A DNA stretch of 64,000 bases from Candidatus Korarchaeum sp. (GCA_020833055.1 JAJHQZ010000001.1:1-64000); one strand, 5' to 3'. Shown: positions 1 through 10,144, counted from the first letter of the stretch. Translations and numbers: made by a program. Notes: a model not told the origin generated them from the letters alone.

Positions 1-107
1 TGGAACATCCCGAAGGACATTCAGGCTCTCAATATAATGCTTTAATAATGCTCGGAGGGGTTTGTGGAAAAGGTTAAATAGGTGTCGTGAGCCGTAATAT
101 ATGTCTC

Positions 108-192
108 GATGAAAAGAGGATTGAAAGTGAGTAGTGCACCACAAAATTGTGGGCTCATATCGGGAGGAGGTTCATGGAAAGAGGATTGAAAG
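108..192 (+). repeat. Relic of two CRISPR-like repeats
   Basis: Two near-identical 20-base units lie at 108-127 and 173-192. Both end in AGAGGATTGAAAG and are 45 bases apart. The 65-base period and the ATTGAAAG end resemble the intact array at 437-749 (period 61-62, end GTTGAAAG), but the units are shorter and differ inside. This looks like a decayed array end or a second repeat type in the same orientation. Bases 1-107 hold nothing I recognise. Confidence 0.45.
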
Positions 193-436
193 AAAGATAA
201 ATGACAGAACCCCTAAAGGGAGATGTCAGGAGATTTATCATTTACGAACCTTTTTCATAATTCATCGGAATTGAGAAATTTCATCCAGTGCTAAGGTCAT
301 TCTTTAACTGTGCATGAGCAAGATGCTTCCGCTGCTCTTTATATACTCGAGCGTCAGGTAGTATAGCAGCGGAGTCGTATCAAAAATATCACCGATAGGA
401 GAGGGGATAGGGGTATAGAGGGGAAGGAGGGCATCG
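193..436 (+). promoter_or_regulatory. Putative CRISPR leader with TATA box and inverted repeat
   Basis: This gene-free stretch lies just upstream of the first intact CRISPR repeat. A TATA-like element (CTTTATATAC, about 338-347) would start transcription near 370, toward the array. A perfect 9-bp inverted repeat flanks it: TCCGCTGCT at 328-336 and AGCAGCGGA at 365-373. The right arm sits at the predicted start site. The repeat's 3' end (GTTGAAAG) implies plus-strand transcription, which fits this placement. An operator or a 5' hairpin is possible; no protein is implied. Confidence 0.5.
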
Positions 437-749
437 GAATCCCGGAAAGGGAGTTGAAAGTCACCAGCGAGTCGAGCTCCCCGGGTCCAAAGATTAAAGA
501 ATCCCGGAAAGGGAGTTGAAAGTTCCCTTCCGTGAAACGCGAGCGATCTTGACGAAATAGAATTCCGGAAAGGGAGTTGAAAGAAAAAATGAGTTCGAGT
601 TATCTCACTGCCCCGCTTCAGAATCCCGGAAAGGGAGTTGAAAGGGATAGCTAGCTTCAGGATAGCCCTGATGCTCTTGATGAATTCCAGAAAGGAGTTG
701 AAAGCTTACCTTCGATAATTGTCCCGAATCCCGGAGAAGAAATTGAAAG
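437..749 (+). CRISPR. Short CRISPR array, six repeats and five spacers
   Basis: Repeats of 24 bases begin GAATCCCGGA and end GTTGAAAG. They lie at 437-460, 499-522, 560-583, 621-644, 682-704 and 726-749. Spacers are 38, 37, 37, 37 and 21 bases long. Repeats 1, 2 and 4 are identical and repeat 3 has one change. Repeat 5 is 23 bases with several changes, and repeat 6 differs in its centre and ends ATTGAAAG. Degeneration at the far end and the 3' motif (the usual archaeal 5' crRNA tag) give plus orientation with the leader on the left. No cas gene occurs in the window, so the array depends on proteins encoded elsewhere or is inactive. Confidence 0.93.
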
Positions 750-865
750 TCACATACTCCGGGGTCCTGAGTGGCGATCATCATGCCCCCGATGGAGTTT
801 CGGATTTAAATAGTCTGAGCTTCCCATTCTCAATGGCCCTCCCATCGAGTTGGGGGCATGACTGC
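750..865 (+). promoter_or_regulatory. tRNA-Arg promoter inside an interrupted inverted repeat
   Basis: A TATA element (ATTTAAATAG, about 804-813) suits transcription of the tRNA-Arg at 866. It lies between the arms of an inverted repeat. TCATGCCCCC (781-790) pairs with GGGGGCATGA (852-861), and GATGG (791-795) pairs with CCATC (842-846), with five unpaired bases on the right side. The right arm ends four bases before the tRNA. No gene is seen here. Confidence 0.5.
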
Positions 866-940
866 GGGCCCGTAGCTCAGCATGGTGAGAGCGTCGGCCT
901 CCGGAGCCGAAGGTCGCGGGTTCGAGTCCCGCCGGGCCCG
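866..940 (+). tRNA. tRNA-Arg(CCG)
   Basis: The sequence folds as a full cloverleaf. The acceptor stem is GGGCCCG/CGGGCCC, the D stem GCTC/GAGC, and the anticodon stem TCGGC/GCCGA with loop CTCCGGA, giving anticodon CCG. The T stem is GCGGG/CCCGC with loop TTCGAGT, and the discriminator is G. It has no intron and no encoded CCA. It reads CGG codons and converges on the 23S rRNA gene, whose processing stem begins 12 bases away. Confidence 0.95.
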
Positions 941-991
941 CTGAAAATAGTAGCGCTCAGCACAGTCAGAGGATTGACCGGTCGGCGTCAG

Positions 992-3900
992 CACGCACTC
1001 GGGCTTTGGGAGGGGTAGGCTGAGGCAGTCCGCCGGAGCTCCTGCCTTACACCACCCCCCCATCGAACGGGTCTTCTACCCGCGCCCTAACCCCACTAGG
1101 GGCGAGGCCGCCTATTTTCGGGGGCCGCTTCGGGCTTAGATGCTTTCAGCCCTTATCGGCTGGGGCGCGGCTACCCGGCGCCGCCCTCTCGGACGACCGG
1201 TACACCGGAGGCCCCGGCACCCCGTTCCTTTCGTACTGAGGGTCCCTTCCCCTCAGGCGGCCTTGCAGCCCCAACAGGGAGAAACCGAACTGGCTCGCGA
1301 CGTTCTGAACCCAGCTCACGTTCCCCTTTGATGGGCGAACATCCCCACCCTTGGAGGCTGCTGCACCTCCAGGATGGGCAGTGCCGACGTCGGGGAAGCA
1401 AGCGGCGGGGCCGATGGGGACTCTCGCCCGCCACAGCTCCGTTACCCCTGGGGTAACTTTTTTGTCGTACCCGGCCCTCACCGAGAGGGCTCGAGTGTTC
1501 GCTAGGCCCGGCTTTCACCCCTGGATCCCACGCTCTTAGGGATCCAGTCAGGCGAGCTTTTGGCCTTGCCCTCTACGGCGGGTTTCTGTCCCGCCTGAGC
1601 TCGCCTTAGGGCGCCCCTGATACCTTTGCAGGGGCGTGCCACCCCAGCCAAACTGCCCACCTGGCCCTGTCCCGCCGGAGCGGTTAGTGATACAGCTGGA
1701 GAAGGGCGGTGTTCCATCGTCGCTTCAGCCACCCCCTCGAGGGTAGCCACATCGCTCCCGCCTACCCTCTGCATCCCCAGCTGTACCACAAGACCAGGCT
1801 GCAGTGAAGCTCCACAGGGTCTTCTCTCCCCGTTGGGGCGTCCCGGTCTGTGCACCGGGATGCGGGTTCACCGGCCCGCGGGAGGGGACAGCGGGCACCT
1901 CGTTAAGCCATTCATGCACGCCGATTTTTATTCGGCAAGGCATATGGCTACCTTTCCCCCGGAGGTCCCCCGAGGGGACCTGCCGTTAAGAGAGTCAGAG
2001 TTACTCCCGGCTTTCACCGGCCCTTCACCCCGTTGTACCGGGGCTTCAGGTACCGGCATTGGCCAGGCCTCATCCCCCGTACACACCCTTGCGGGCTCGC
2101 GGGGAACTATGTTTTTGTTAAACAGTCGGGCGCCCCTTGTCACTGCGACCTGCGGACCCCCTTTCGGAGGAACGCAGGCACCCCATCTCCCGAAGTTACG
2201 GGGCCAATTTGCCGAGTTCCCTCTCCCGCGTTAGGACCGAGAGGCCTTAGGCCTTCTCAGCCAGCGCACCTGTGTCGGTTCTCGGTACGGGCACCGGGGA
2301 TCGCTCCCCACCCCCTTTTCAAGGTCCCCAGGCATCGGCCGAAGGCCCCTAAAGGGGCCCCCATCACGCCTTCAGCCGCCTCTCACCATTACGGTTCTCA
2401 GCGGCCTTAAGCGCTTGGACGGGTCGCCCGCCTCAGCGGGCCCCCGCTCAGCCTAGCCCGAGGCGTCAGGGGTGGGGCCTGCGTCGCCGCCTACCCCGGT
2501 GGCGCCGGAATATTAACCGGCTTCCCTTTCGGCGGCTACCAGTTGGGTGCCGCCTTAGGACCGGCTGACCGCCGGCTGACGAAGCATTGCCGGCGAACCC
2601 TGGCGCTTCCGGCCGTGGGGATTCTCACCCCACTTCGCTGCTACTACCGCCGGGATCTGCAACACGCACCGGTCCACCGGAGCTCACGCCCCGGCTTCCG
2701 CCCGGTGCGCGCGCCCGCCTACCCAGCGTCCCACTGGGACGCTGCCGGGGTATCGGTGCCTGGCTTCAGCCCCGACTCATTTTCGGGGCCTCCCTCCTCG
2801 GCGGGTGAGCTTTTACGCACTCTTTAAAGGATGGCTGCTTCTAAGCCTACCTCCCCGCTGTCTTAGGAGGGAGACGCCCTTCGGATTTCGGCACTTAGCC
2901 AGGACTTAGGGACCTTAACCCCGGTCTGGGTTGTTCCCCTCTCGGCGACGGAGCTTCCCCCCGTCGCCCGGCTCCCCGCTTCTACGGGGGAGGCGCATTC
3001 GGGGTTCGAGAGGGTGGCGGGGCGGAGCCCCTTACCCACCCAATCGTTGCCCTACCACGCCCCCACCCTCCGCGGAGGCCCTCCTGCGAGAGGCTTCGGC
3101 GGGAACCGGCTATTGCCGGGCTAGATTGGTCTTTTGCCCCTACTCCCGGGTCACGGGAGGGATCTGCACCTCACCACCCCTATCGGGCCTCCACCGGGCT
3201 CGCGACCCGGCTTCGCCCTGCCCAGGAGTAGATCGCCCGGCTTCCGGTCTCACGAGCGTGACTCAGCCCCCTTTCAGAGGCGACCCCCTCGCACCGCTGC
3301 GGGGTCCTCGCTTTCGCTCCGCCTTCGGGCTCCTAGCCCTTAGGCTCGCCACGCCCGTGAACTCCCCGGCGCGTGTTTCAAGACGTACGGGGCGACTCCG
3401 GTCAGCTCCCTCGTACCGACGCCTCGCGGCGTCTTCCTTCGGGAGCTTCAAACCTTGAGAGCCGCCTCTCCTATGACCGCCTGGTTTCAGGCTCTTTTCA
3501 CCCCGCGCCAGCGGTACTTTTCAGCTTTCCCTCACGGTACTCAGTTCGCTATCGGTCTCGGGACGTATTTAGCTTTGGAGGTCGATGACCCCCGGATTCC
3601 CGCGGGTATTCCAACCCGCGGTACTCGGGAGAAGACCGGACCGCTGATGGGTTACGCCTACGGGGCTCTCACCCTCTCTGGCGGGCCGTTCCAGGCCACT
3701 TCGGCTTCCCCACCAGCGGCTCCTGGTCCCCCCTCAACCCCACATCCACCCGCTCTCGCGAGCGGGAGTTCGGTTTGAGCTCCGCCCCTTTCCCTCGCCG
3801 GTACTCAGGGCATCCCTATTGGTTTCTCTTCCTCCCCCTACTGAGATGCTTCAATTCGGGGGGTTCCCGCTCCCTGCCGGGAGCGCCTAGCGGCGGCTAT

Positions 3901-4018
3901 CGCCATTCGGGGATCCCCGGATCTAAGCCTGCCTGCGGCTCCCCGGGGCTTATGGCAGCTTGCCACCCCCTTCATCGGCGCCCGAGCCGAGCCATCCACC
4001 AGGCGGCGTAGCAGCGTG
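992..4018 (-). rRNA. rrl: 23S ribosomal RNA
   Basis: The minus strand carries a full-length archaeal large-subunit rRNA of about 3.03 kb. Its start near 4018 resembles the conserved 5' region (read on minus: CGCCTGGTGGATGGCTCGGC). The terminal helix is visible as GCACGC near the 5' end and GCGTGC at 991-996. The gene is flanked by a long processing stem (952-991 with 4019-4058). No insertion or homing intron is evident from length. Ends are placed by the stems and are accurate to perhaps ten bases. All open frames inside it are spurious. Confidence 0.95.
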
Positions 4019-4146
4019 CTGACGCCGGCCTTCGGCTCCTCTGACTGTGCTGAGCGCTCATCTTTCCTCGCGCTTCAACGAGCGAGGTTTCTCCTCGCTC
4101 GCATCATCCGAGTTCGGATGGTCCCCTACGCGGGTGGTATATTATG
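4019..4146 (-). other. 16S-23S spacer with rRNA processing stems
   Basis: The 128-base spacer holds no tRNA. Bases 4038-4058 pair with 952-972 (21 bp) and 4019-4027 with 983-991 (9 bp), closing a helix around 23S with an internal loop of about ten bases on each side. Bases 4111-4138 form the 3' half of the 16S processing stem. A local hairpin is formed by CGAGCGAGG (4079-4087) and CCTCGCTCG (4093-4101). Together these are the expected cleavage sites for the archaeal splicing-type endonuclease. Confidence 0.85.
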
Positions 4147-5642
<1,496 letters not shown>

Positions 5643-5820
5643 TCAGGAGTACAGCCGCAACCCACCATTCGCGGGGACCATCCGAACTGTCTCGAACATG
5701 AGCCTTTGGCTCATGTTCACATAACCACATTATACTGTACCCACCGCTGGAAGTAGGGTCCTCATACGTCAGGCGTAAGCCTTCATACTCAGACCCCCTG
5801 CCGGGTAGCAGTGGGCCAAG
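5643..5820 (-). other. Pre-rRNA leader with bulge-helix-bulge motif
   Basis: The transcribed leader of the rRNA operon pairs with the spacer downstream of 16S. GGGACCATCCGAACT (5674-5688) pairs with AGTTCGGATGGTCCC (4111-4125). The 4-bp helix CGCG (5670-5673 with 4129-4132) is flanked by 3-base bulges ATT (5667-5669) and CTA (4126-4128), followed by CCACC/GGTGG. This is a canonical bulge-helix-bulge. Just outside it is a perfect hairpin, GAACATGAGCC (5694-5704), loop TTT, and GGCTCATGTTC (5708-5718), whose role I do not know. Confidence 0.85.
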
Positions 5821-5840
5821 CTAAAATAGGGGAGCTCATC

Positions 5841-5850
5841 TATATAAACT
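5841..5850 (-). promoter_or_regulatory. rRNA operon TATA box
   Basis: Read on minus, AGTTTATATA is a strong archaeal TATA element about 200 bases before mature 16S, so transcription should start near 5815. The purine-rich bases just upstream suit a TFB recognition element. From here to 6002 I see no gene; the stretch separates the promoter from the end of argF, which is transcribed in the same direction. Confidence 0.7.
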
Positions 5851-6002
5851 TAGCGTCACGCCTCAAGGTCTCACATTGAAGAATAGCACCCACTAATATT
5901 AGCGAGTGGTCCCTAAGATTTATCATAAGATCCTGTTATATCGTAAAGATAGATCTCTTTCCCTCTCAAAACCTCAATTAAGAGAGACCCCTAGATAAAA
6001 GA

Positions 6003-6932
6003 TTAAGATAGTAAAGCTTCGAGTACTGCTTTAGCTGTATGCAATCTATTCTCTGCTTGTTCAAAGGCTATTGAGTATTCACTATAAGCGACGTCCTCAG
6101 TTATCTCCTCCCCTATATACCAGGGTTGGCAGTGCATGACTTTGACCTTCGGATTCGCTTTCTTAACGATCTCCATGTTAACTTGATAAGGTGGGAAGAC
6201 TTGCATCCTCCTCTCGATATCCTCTACTCCCATGGACTTCCAAGTATCCGTGTATATTATATCGGCGCCCCTAACAGCTTCTACTGGATCCTCTAAAATA
6301 TTCAATGTACCTCCAGTCTCCTCCATTATCTCCTCAACTCTCTTCACGACATCGCTAGATGGCCAGTACTCCTTAGGAGCACCGACAGTGTAATCGTAAC
6401 CCATTAGAGCGGAAGCTACCATCAAGCTGTGATTTGTGTTAGCGCTCCCATCTCCTAAGAAAACTACTTTAACTCTCTTATCGCCGAAGAACTCCTGAAT
6501 TGTGAAGATATCCGCTAATGCTTGGAGGGGATGGAATTTATCGCTGAGTAGATTTATAACTGGGACGCTAGCCCATCTAGCTAGTTCCTCGAGTGTAGAG
6601 TGCTGTTTCACTCTAGCAGCTATAGCGTGCACGAACCTGCTGAGCACTTCAGCAGTGTCCCTTATGCTCTCACCCCTAGCTATCTGAAGGTTCGATATAG
6701 GGAGCTCGAGGAAGACGCCCCCCAGGTCGAATGTAGCGACGCTGATGGAGACTCTGGTCCTCGTCGAGGGTTTCTCGAATATACCAGCTACGTATTTCCC
6801 CTTTAGCAAGTCCTTAGGTACTAAACCATATTTATGCTCCCAAGATCTCCTGAGCAGAGCTCTGAACTCCAGAGGTGTGAGATCTAATAGAGTTAGGAAA
6901 TCCCTCCCCCTGAGGCCCCTTAACGCGGACAT
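6003..6932 (-). CDS. argF: Ornithine carbamoyltransferase
   Basis: This cytosolic enzyme joins carbamoyl phosphate to ornithine to give citrulline, or works in reverse in arginine breakdown. The 309-residue length is normal. The carbamoyl-phosphate loop STRTR is at residues 56-60, HPLQ at 134-137, the ornithine-binding SMG loop (WKSMG) lies in the C-terminal half, and HCQP at 267-270 takes the place of the usual HCLP. The SMG loop and HC[LQ]P distinguish it from aspartate carbamoyltransferase. It starts with ATG and lies 19 bases downstream of ftsY. No other arginine-synthesis gene is nearby, so the direction of the pathway cannot be told from context. Confidence 0.95.
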   Translation of the reverse strand: MSALRGLRGRDFLTLLDLTPLEFRALLRRSWEHKYGLVPKDLLKGKYVAGIFEKPSTRTRVSISVATFDLGGVFLELPISNLQIARGESIRDTAEVLSRFVHAIAARVKQHSTLEELARWASVPVINLLSDKFHPLQALADIFTIQEFFGDKRVKVVFLGDGSANTNHSLMVASALMGYDYTVGAPKEYWPSSDVVKRVEEIMEETGGTLNILEDPVEAVRGADIIYTDTWKSMGVEDIERRMQVFPPYQVNMEIVKKANPKVKVMHCQPWYIGEEITEDVAYSEYSIAFEQAENRLHTAKAVLEALLS

Positions 6933-6951
6933 ACGATCACCTAGGATGGGG

Positions 6952-7824
6952 CTAGCTCCCCAATATAATCTCTACTGCAGCGATGGGATCGAATTCAGCT
7001 ATATCTGAGAAACGTTGACCAGTCCCCAGGAAAAGGACAGGCTTCCCTGAATGTATTGAGGCGAAAAGGGGGACTATGAGGCCTCCAGCATCTACTTTCG
7101 TCACTATAATCGCATCATAACCTACCTCATTGAAGGAATCGCATTGACTCAGGACATCATTCCCCGCGATACCATCTAAAACCAGTACCCTCAAGTCCGG
7201 CTCAACTACCCTGACTATCTTCTTTAGTTCATCTATCAAGTTCCTATTCAAGTAATTCCTGCCAGCAGTATCTATTAAGAGGTGGGAGTAACCTCTCGCT
7301 AATGCCATGTTCATAGCATCGAAGCAGACAGCTGAAGGATCAGAACCCCTCTGCCCTTTGAAAATAGTTATACCCGCGGCCTTGCAATAGCCCTCTAACT
7401 GCTCCCCTGCTGCAGCCCTATAAGTGTCCGCTGAGACTACGAGGACCCTGCTTCCCATATCCTGTAGGTACTTAGCTAACTTGACTATGCTGAGCGACTT
7501 CCCGACTCCGTTGAATCCGAAGAATACTACCCTGAATAACTTCCCCCCTCCCCTCAAATCCTCGATCTTCACAGGTCTCGGAGTGATCTCTAAAATTGAT
7601 TCCCTTACTGCCCTCCTGACGACCTCCCTCGGGTCCCCCTTCGTCTCAACGCCCTCCAGCTTGATTGATACGAGATCTCTCAGTTTCTCGAGCAAGGAAG
7701 GGGGGATCCCTCTGGAGAGGAACTCTATCTCCAATTCATTGAAGGTATTGAGGACATCTCTCTTGCTCCACTTCTTCTTAGCTATACCTAAGGAGCTCAA
7801 TCTATCTATCAAACTACCTAGCAC
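6952..7824 (-). CDS. ftsY: Signal recognition particle receptor FtsY
   Basis: A GTPase that docks ribosome-SRP complexes at the membrane. The 290-residue protein has an N-terminal helical domain and the SRP-GTPase G domain. G1 is GFNGVGKS (103-110), followed by DTYRAAAGEQ, DTAGR, TKVD and a closing GTGQ motif. It lacks the long acidic N-terminal region of many bacterial FtsYs, as is common in archaea. The start is GTG, overlapping the end of the prefoldin gene by 11 bases. The pfdA-ftsY pairing is typical of archaeal genomes. Confidence 0.95.
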   Translation of the reverse strand: MLGSLIDRLSSLGIAKKKWSKRDVLNTFNELEIEFLSRGIPPSLLEKLRDLVSIKLEGVETKGDPREVVRRAVRESILEITPRPVKIEDLRGGGKLFRVVFFGFNGVGKSLSIVKLAKYLQDMGSRVLVVSADTYRAAAGEQLEGYCKAAGITIFKGQRGSDPSAVCFDAMNMALARGYSHLLIDTAGRNYLNRNLIDELKKIVRVVEPDLRVLVLDGIAGNDVLSQCDSFNEVGYDAIIVTKVDAGGLIVPLFASIHSGKPVLFLGTGQRFSDIAEFDPIAAVEIILGS

Positions 7825-8200
7825 GTCTCACCATCCTCTGAGCGTTCTCCAACTCGACTTGGACCTTAGCTAAGTTGTTGCTTATCTCCCTGAGCCCCTC
7901 ATTGACCTCCTCTAACCTCTCTTTCATCTGCTTCAGGGCTTCCTCAGGTCCCATCTTAGCGTAGACATTTCCTCCCATGAGCACTAGCACTTCCCTCGCT
8001 TTAGCTGATTCAACGAAGAGGGAGATGAAAGTCGAGACAGGTAATATTAGCGGACCTATGTTCTCCTCACTGGATTTACTCAATGCCTTTAAAGTCTCTA
8101 TACTCCTCTCTAAATCGCTCTTGAGGAGATTCAACCTATTGTACTCGTCGAGTAAGTACCTATAGAGCGATTGGAGGAAAGCTATATTATCTTCACTCAT
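7814..8200 (-). CDS. pfdA: Prefoldin subunit alpha
   Basis: A subunit of the jellyfish-shaped hexameric chaperone that hands unfolded proteins to the thermosome. The 128 residues show the expected plan: an N-terminal coiled coil (about 1-45), a central beta hairpin region containing GGNVYAKMGPEEA (about 75-88), and a C-terminal coiled coil (90-128). ATG follows a GGTGGT-like ribosome site. It sits between aif6 and ftsY, where the gene usually lies in archaea. The client chaperonin is encoded at 21628-23283. Confidence 0.9.
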   Translation of the reverse strand: MSEDNIAFLQSLYRYLLDEYNRLNLLKSDLERSIETLKALSKSSEENIGPLILPVSTFISLFVESAKAREVLVLMGGNVYAKMGPEEALKQMKERLEEVNEGLREISNNLAKVQVELENAQRMVRRAR

Positions 8201-8220
8201 GATACCACCTAACTACCTTA

Positions 8221-8889
8221 TCAGGGCTCTATTTTAAGCGCTTCCGCTAAGTTCTCTATCTCAACTGGGGTAGTCGGGAACCCGACTAAAGCGCCGGAAT
8301 CGCATGCCACTAACCCCACTCTGACGTAAATGATGCCATCGTTTATAGTCCCCTTCAGGCACTCCACTCCGAGTGTATCCGAGATGCCCTTTAGTTCGGA
8401 GTCATCGACAGACGGTGAGATGAGGCAACCCCTGTTATTAGCGACGACTAAGGAACCTACTACTGGGATCCCTCCCACCCTCCCCCTCATCACTTTCACA
8501 CCGAGTAGCTTCGCTATTATATCGAGCTCCCTATCTGTGAAAGATGGATGGACGATAGCCCCATAATCGTTAGCGACTATATCGTTCCCGAGAGCTGTCA
8601 GCTTCATAGTAGGGAGTATGTGCACTTCTATATCTAGCTTCTCCCTCAGATCCCTGAGCTCCCTCTCCGAGGAGAGGGGTGGGAGGAGCAAGGCCCTACT
8701 ATTAGCTACAGTGAGGACCCCGAGCATCCTGCTCTCATAGACACTAGCTTCGATGAGCTTGAGGTTCAGTTTACTCACTATCTCCTCCAGGGAACGGCTG
8801 ACCCCCTTCGGAGCTAGTAAGTAATTACCAGCGATCCTGAGGTAGATCCCGAGGTTCGGGCTCCCCAGTACCTTGGCCTTTAATATCAT
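8221..8889 (-). CDS. eif6: Translation initiation factor 6 (aIF6)
   Basis: It binds the large ribosomal subunit and blocks premature joining with the small subunit. The protein of about 222 residues shows the five-fold pseudo-repeat of the family, with recurring 'ANxxGxLxxP/S' segments such as VANDYGAIVHPS and VANNRGCLISPS. An upstream in-frame TTG at 8901 exists. I prefer the ATG at 8889 because MILKAKVLGSPNLG matches where family members begin, and a GTGAT site precedes it. It overlaps nothing downstream and follows rpl31e directly. Confidence 0.93.
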   Translation of the reverse strand: MILKAKVLGSPNLGIYLRIAGNYLLAPKGVSRSLEEIVSKLNLKLIEASVYESRMLGVLTVANSRALLLPPLSSERELRDLREKLDIEVHILPTMKLTALGNDIVANDYGAIVHPSFTDRELDIIAKLLGVKVMRGRVGGIPVVGSLVVANNRGCLISPSVDDSELKGISDTLGVECLKGTINDGIIYVRVGLVACDSGALVGFPTTPVEIENLAEALKIEP

Positions 8890-8897
8890 GATATCAC

Positions 8898-9158
8898 TCA
8901 AGCTGGCCAGATAGTCGCTATCTTTCCCTCTTCATCTATCACTACTCTCACTCTAACCTTCCCCGGTGGATTAGAAGCCCCTCTGCTCCAAAGGAGTTCA
9001 TTTAGCTCAGGCCTAACTCTTATCTCGTAATCATTCAATTTAGCGTATCTCCTCACGAGATCCCTTATCATCTTAACAGCCCTAGCTGCTCTCTTCTTAG
9101 CTGGATACTTCGCCCTCAGGAGGATCCCTATATTGAAATTGAAAGTGATTTCCGCCAT
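8898..9158 (-). CDS. rpl31e: Ribosomal protein L31e
   Basis: A small basic protein of the archaeal/eukaryal large subunit near the exit tunnel. The 86-residue product begins MAEITFNFNIGILLRAKYPA and contains the conserved KKRAARAVKMIRDLVRRY helix. A GTG nine bases earlier would add three residues, but the ATG at 9158 has GGTGAT at correct spacing and gives the family's usual start. Order L39e-L31e-aIF6-prefoldin is a classic archaeal cluster. Confidence 0.95.
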   Translation of the reverse strand: MAEITFNFNIGILLRAKYPAKKRAARAVKMIRDLVRRYAKLNDYEIRVRPELNELLWSRGASNPPGKVRVRVVIDEEGKIATIWPA

Positions 9159-9167
9159 AAGGATCAC

Positions 9168-9320
9168 CTAAAGCTGGAGCCTACTCCTCCTCCAATTCCT
9201 TCTCGGCCTTCCCCTGACCCTCCTCCTAGTTTTCACGAAGACCCAAGTCGGGAGCCTCTTATTGCTCTTCATGACACTAGCATACCTGAGTTTACTACTC
9301 AAGAGCCTTTGGGAAGCCAT
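9168..9320 (-). CDS. rpl39e: Ribosomal protein L39e
   Basis: A 50-residue, very basic protein of the large subunit exit tunnel. Translated from the ATG at 9320 on minus, it begins MASQRLLSSKLRYASVMKSN and continues with KRLPTWVFVKTRRRVRGRP, the conserved core of L39e. It stops with TAG at 9168-9170, immediately before the L31e ribosome site. Its small size makes it easy to miss. A GGTGATATT site precedes the start. Confidence 0.95.
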   Translation of the reverse strand: MASQRLLSSKLRYASVMKSNKRLPTWVFVKTRRRVRGRPRRNWRRSRLQL

Positions 9321-9329
9321 AATATCACC

Positions 9330-9650
9330 TCAAACGATCCTTATATTGAAATCCCTCCTCCCCCTCTCAGCTAGACTCGCTAAGAGTGCCTTCAACTCAT
9401 CATCAGTTAGCTTCCTAGTGAGCTTGCCAGCTGAATATAGTTGGATGAGGTATATCTTAACGTCGTTAGCTAACTCAGGTTTAACGAGCTCCACTCTCTT
9501 CAACCTCTGCCATGCATCTGTCGTCAGTAGGGATTTGACTATAGCATCTATCCTCTGAAGCTCCCTAACTTCCTCTTCTCTCTCCCTTCTCTCGCTCATC
9601 TCAGCCAATATCTTCTCTTGAAGCCTCCTTAGGACTTCATCCTCGCTCAT
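9330..9650 (-). CDS. PDCD5/TFAR19-family DNA-binding protein
   Basis: A small helical protein of the archaeal PDCD5 family, implicated in DNA binding and chaperonin interaction in homologues; its exact archaeal role is not settled. The 106 residues include an acidic/basic N-terminal helix (1-30), then ILTTDAWQRL-like and VKPELANDVKIYLIQLY segments that are diagnostic. ATG overlaps the S19e stop by 4 bases. It sits in its usual place between rps19e and rpl39e. Confidence 0.9.
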   Translation of the reverse strand: MSEDEVLRRLQEKILAEMSERREREEEVRELQRIDAIVKSLLTTDAWQRLKRVELVKPELANDVKIYLIQLYSAGKLTRKLTDDELKALLASLAERGRRDFNIRIV

Positions 9651-10102
9651 GGTGGCACCACCTTCCCTGGAGTTATATTCAACTCCCTGATTATCTCACT
9701 AGCTAGCTTATCCAGTAAGGAGATTCCTGCTGGAGTTATCCTCCTCCCTCTGCCCTCTACTTTCTCTACTAGCCCTAGCGACTCAAGTTGCTGGAGTATG
9801 AGCCTTATGACATGCCCGCTCCCTTTAGCGAACCTCTCAGGTCTGACCCCTCTCTTCTTCCTCCCTCCGTACTTAGTGCGGAGCCTCTCTACCCCCACGG
9901 GCTCGCCCCTCAAGTAGAGGGTCCTGAGCAGTGAGGCAGCTCTTATGTACCACCAGTCCTCCTGTATAGGCGGTCTCTCCTTATGAGAACCTGTCTTCGT
10001 GTAATGAGCCCAGTCCGGCGGCTTGATCCCATCGAACTTCTTCAGCTCCTCCTTCAACCTCTCTATCAAGAGGTCCGCTCTCACATCTCTAGCGGTCGGC
10101 AT
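9647..10102 (-). CDS. rps19e: Ribosomal protein S19e
   Basis: A small-subunit protein found in archaea and eukaryotes. The 151-residue product contains the family signatures KPPDWAHYTKTGSHKERPP and a winged-helix core with RTLYLRGEPVGVERLRTKYGG. An in-frame start at 10132 would add ten residues. The ATG at 10102 is preferred because it has GAGGGG four bases upstream and starts MPTARDV, as is usual. It is the middle of a minus-strand operon running from nep1 to argF. Confidence 0.95.
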   Translation of the reverse strand: MPTARDVRADLLIERLKEELKKFDGIKPPDWAHYTKTGSHKERPPIQEDWWYIRAASLLRTLYLRGEPVGVERLRTKYGGRKKRGVRPERFAKGSGHVIRLILQQLESLGLVEKVEGRGRRITPAGISLLDKLASEIIRELNITPGKVVPP

Positions 10103-10144
10103 TTTCCCCTCAAGCAATGCTGTAAGATGCATATAAAACCTTAC

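Noticed and set aside
4019-4146. tRNA-Ala or 5S rRNA in or near the rRNA operon
   Set aside because: I searched the spacer and the 3' flank for a cloverleaf or 5S-like sequence; only processing stems and a hairpin are present.
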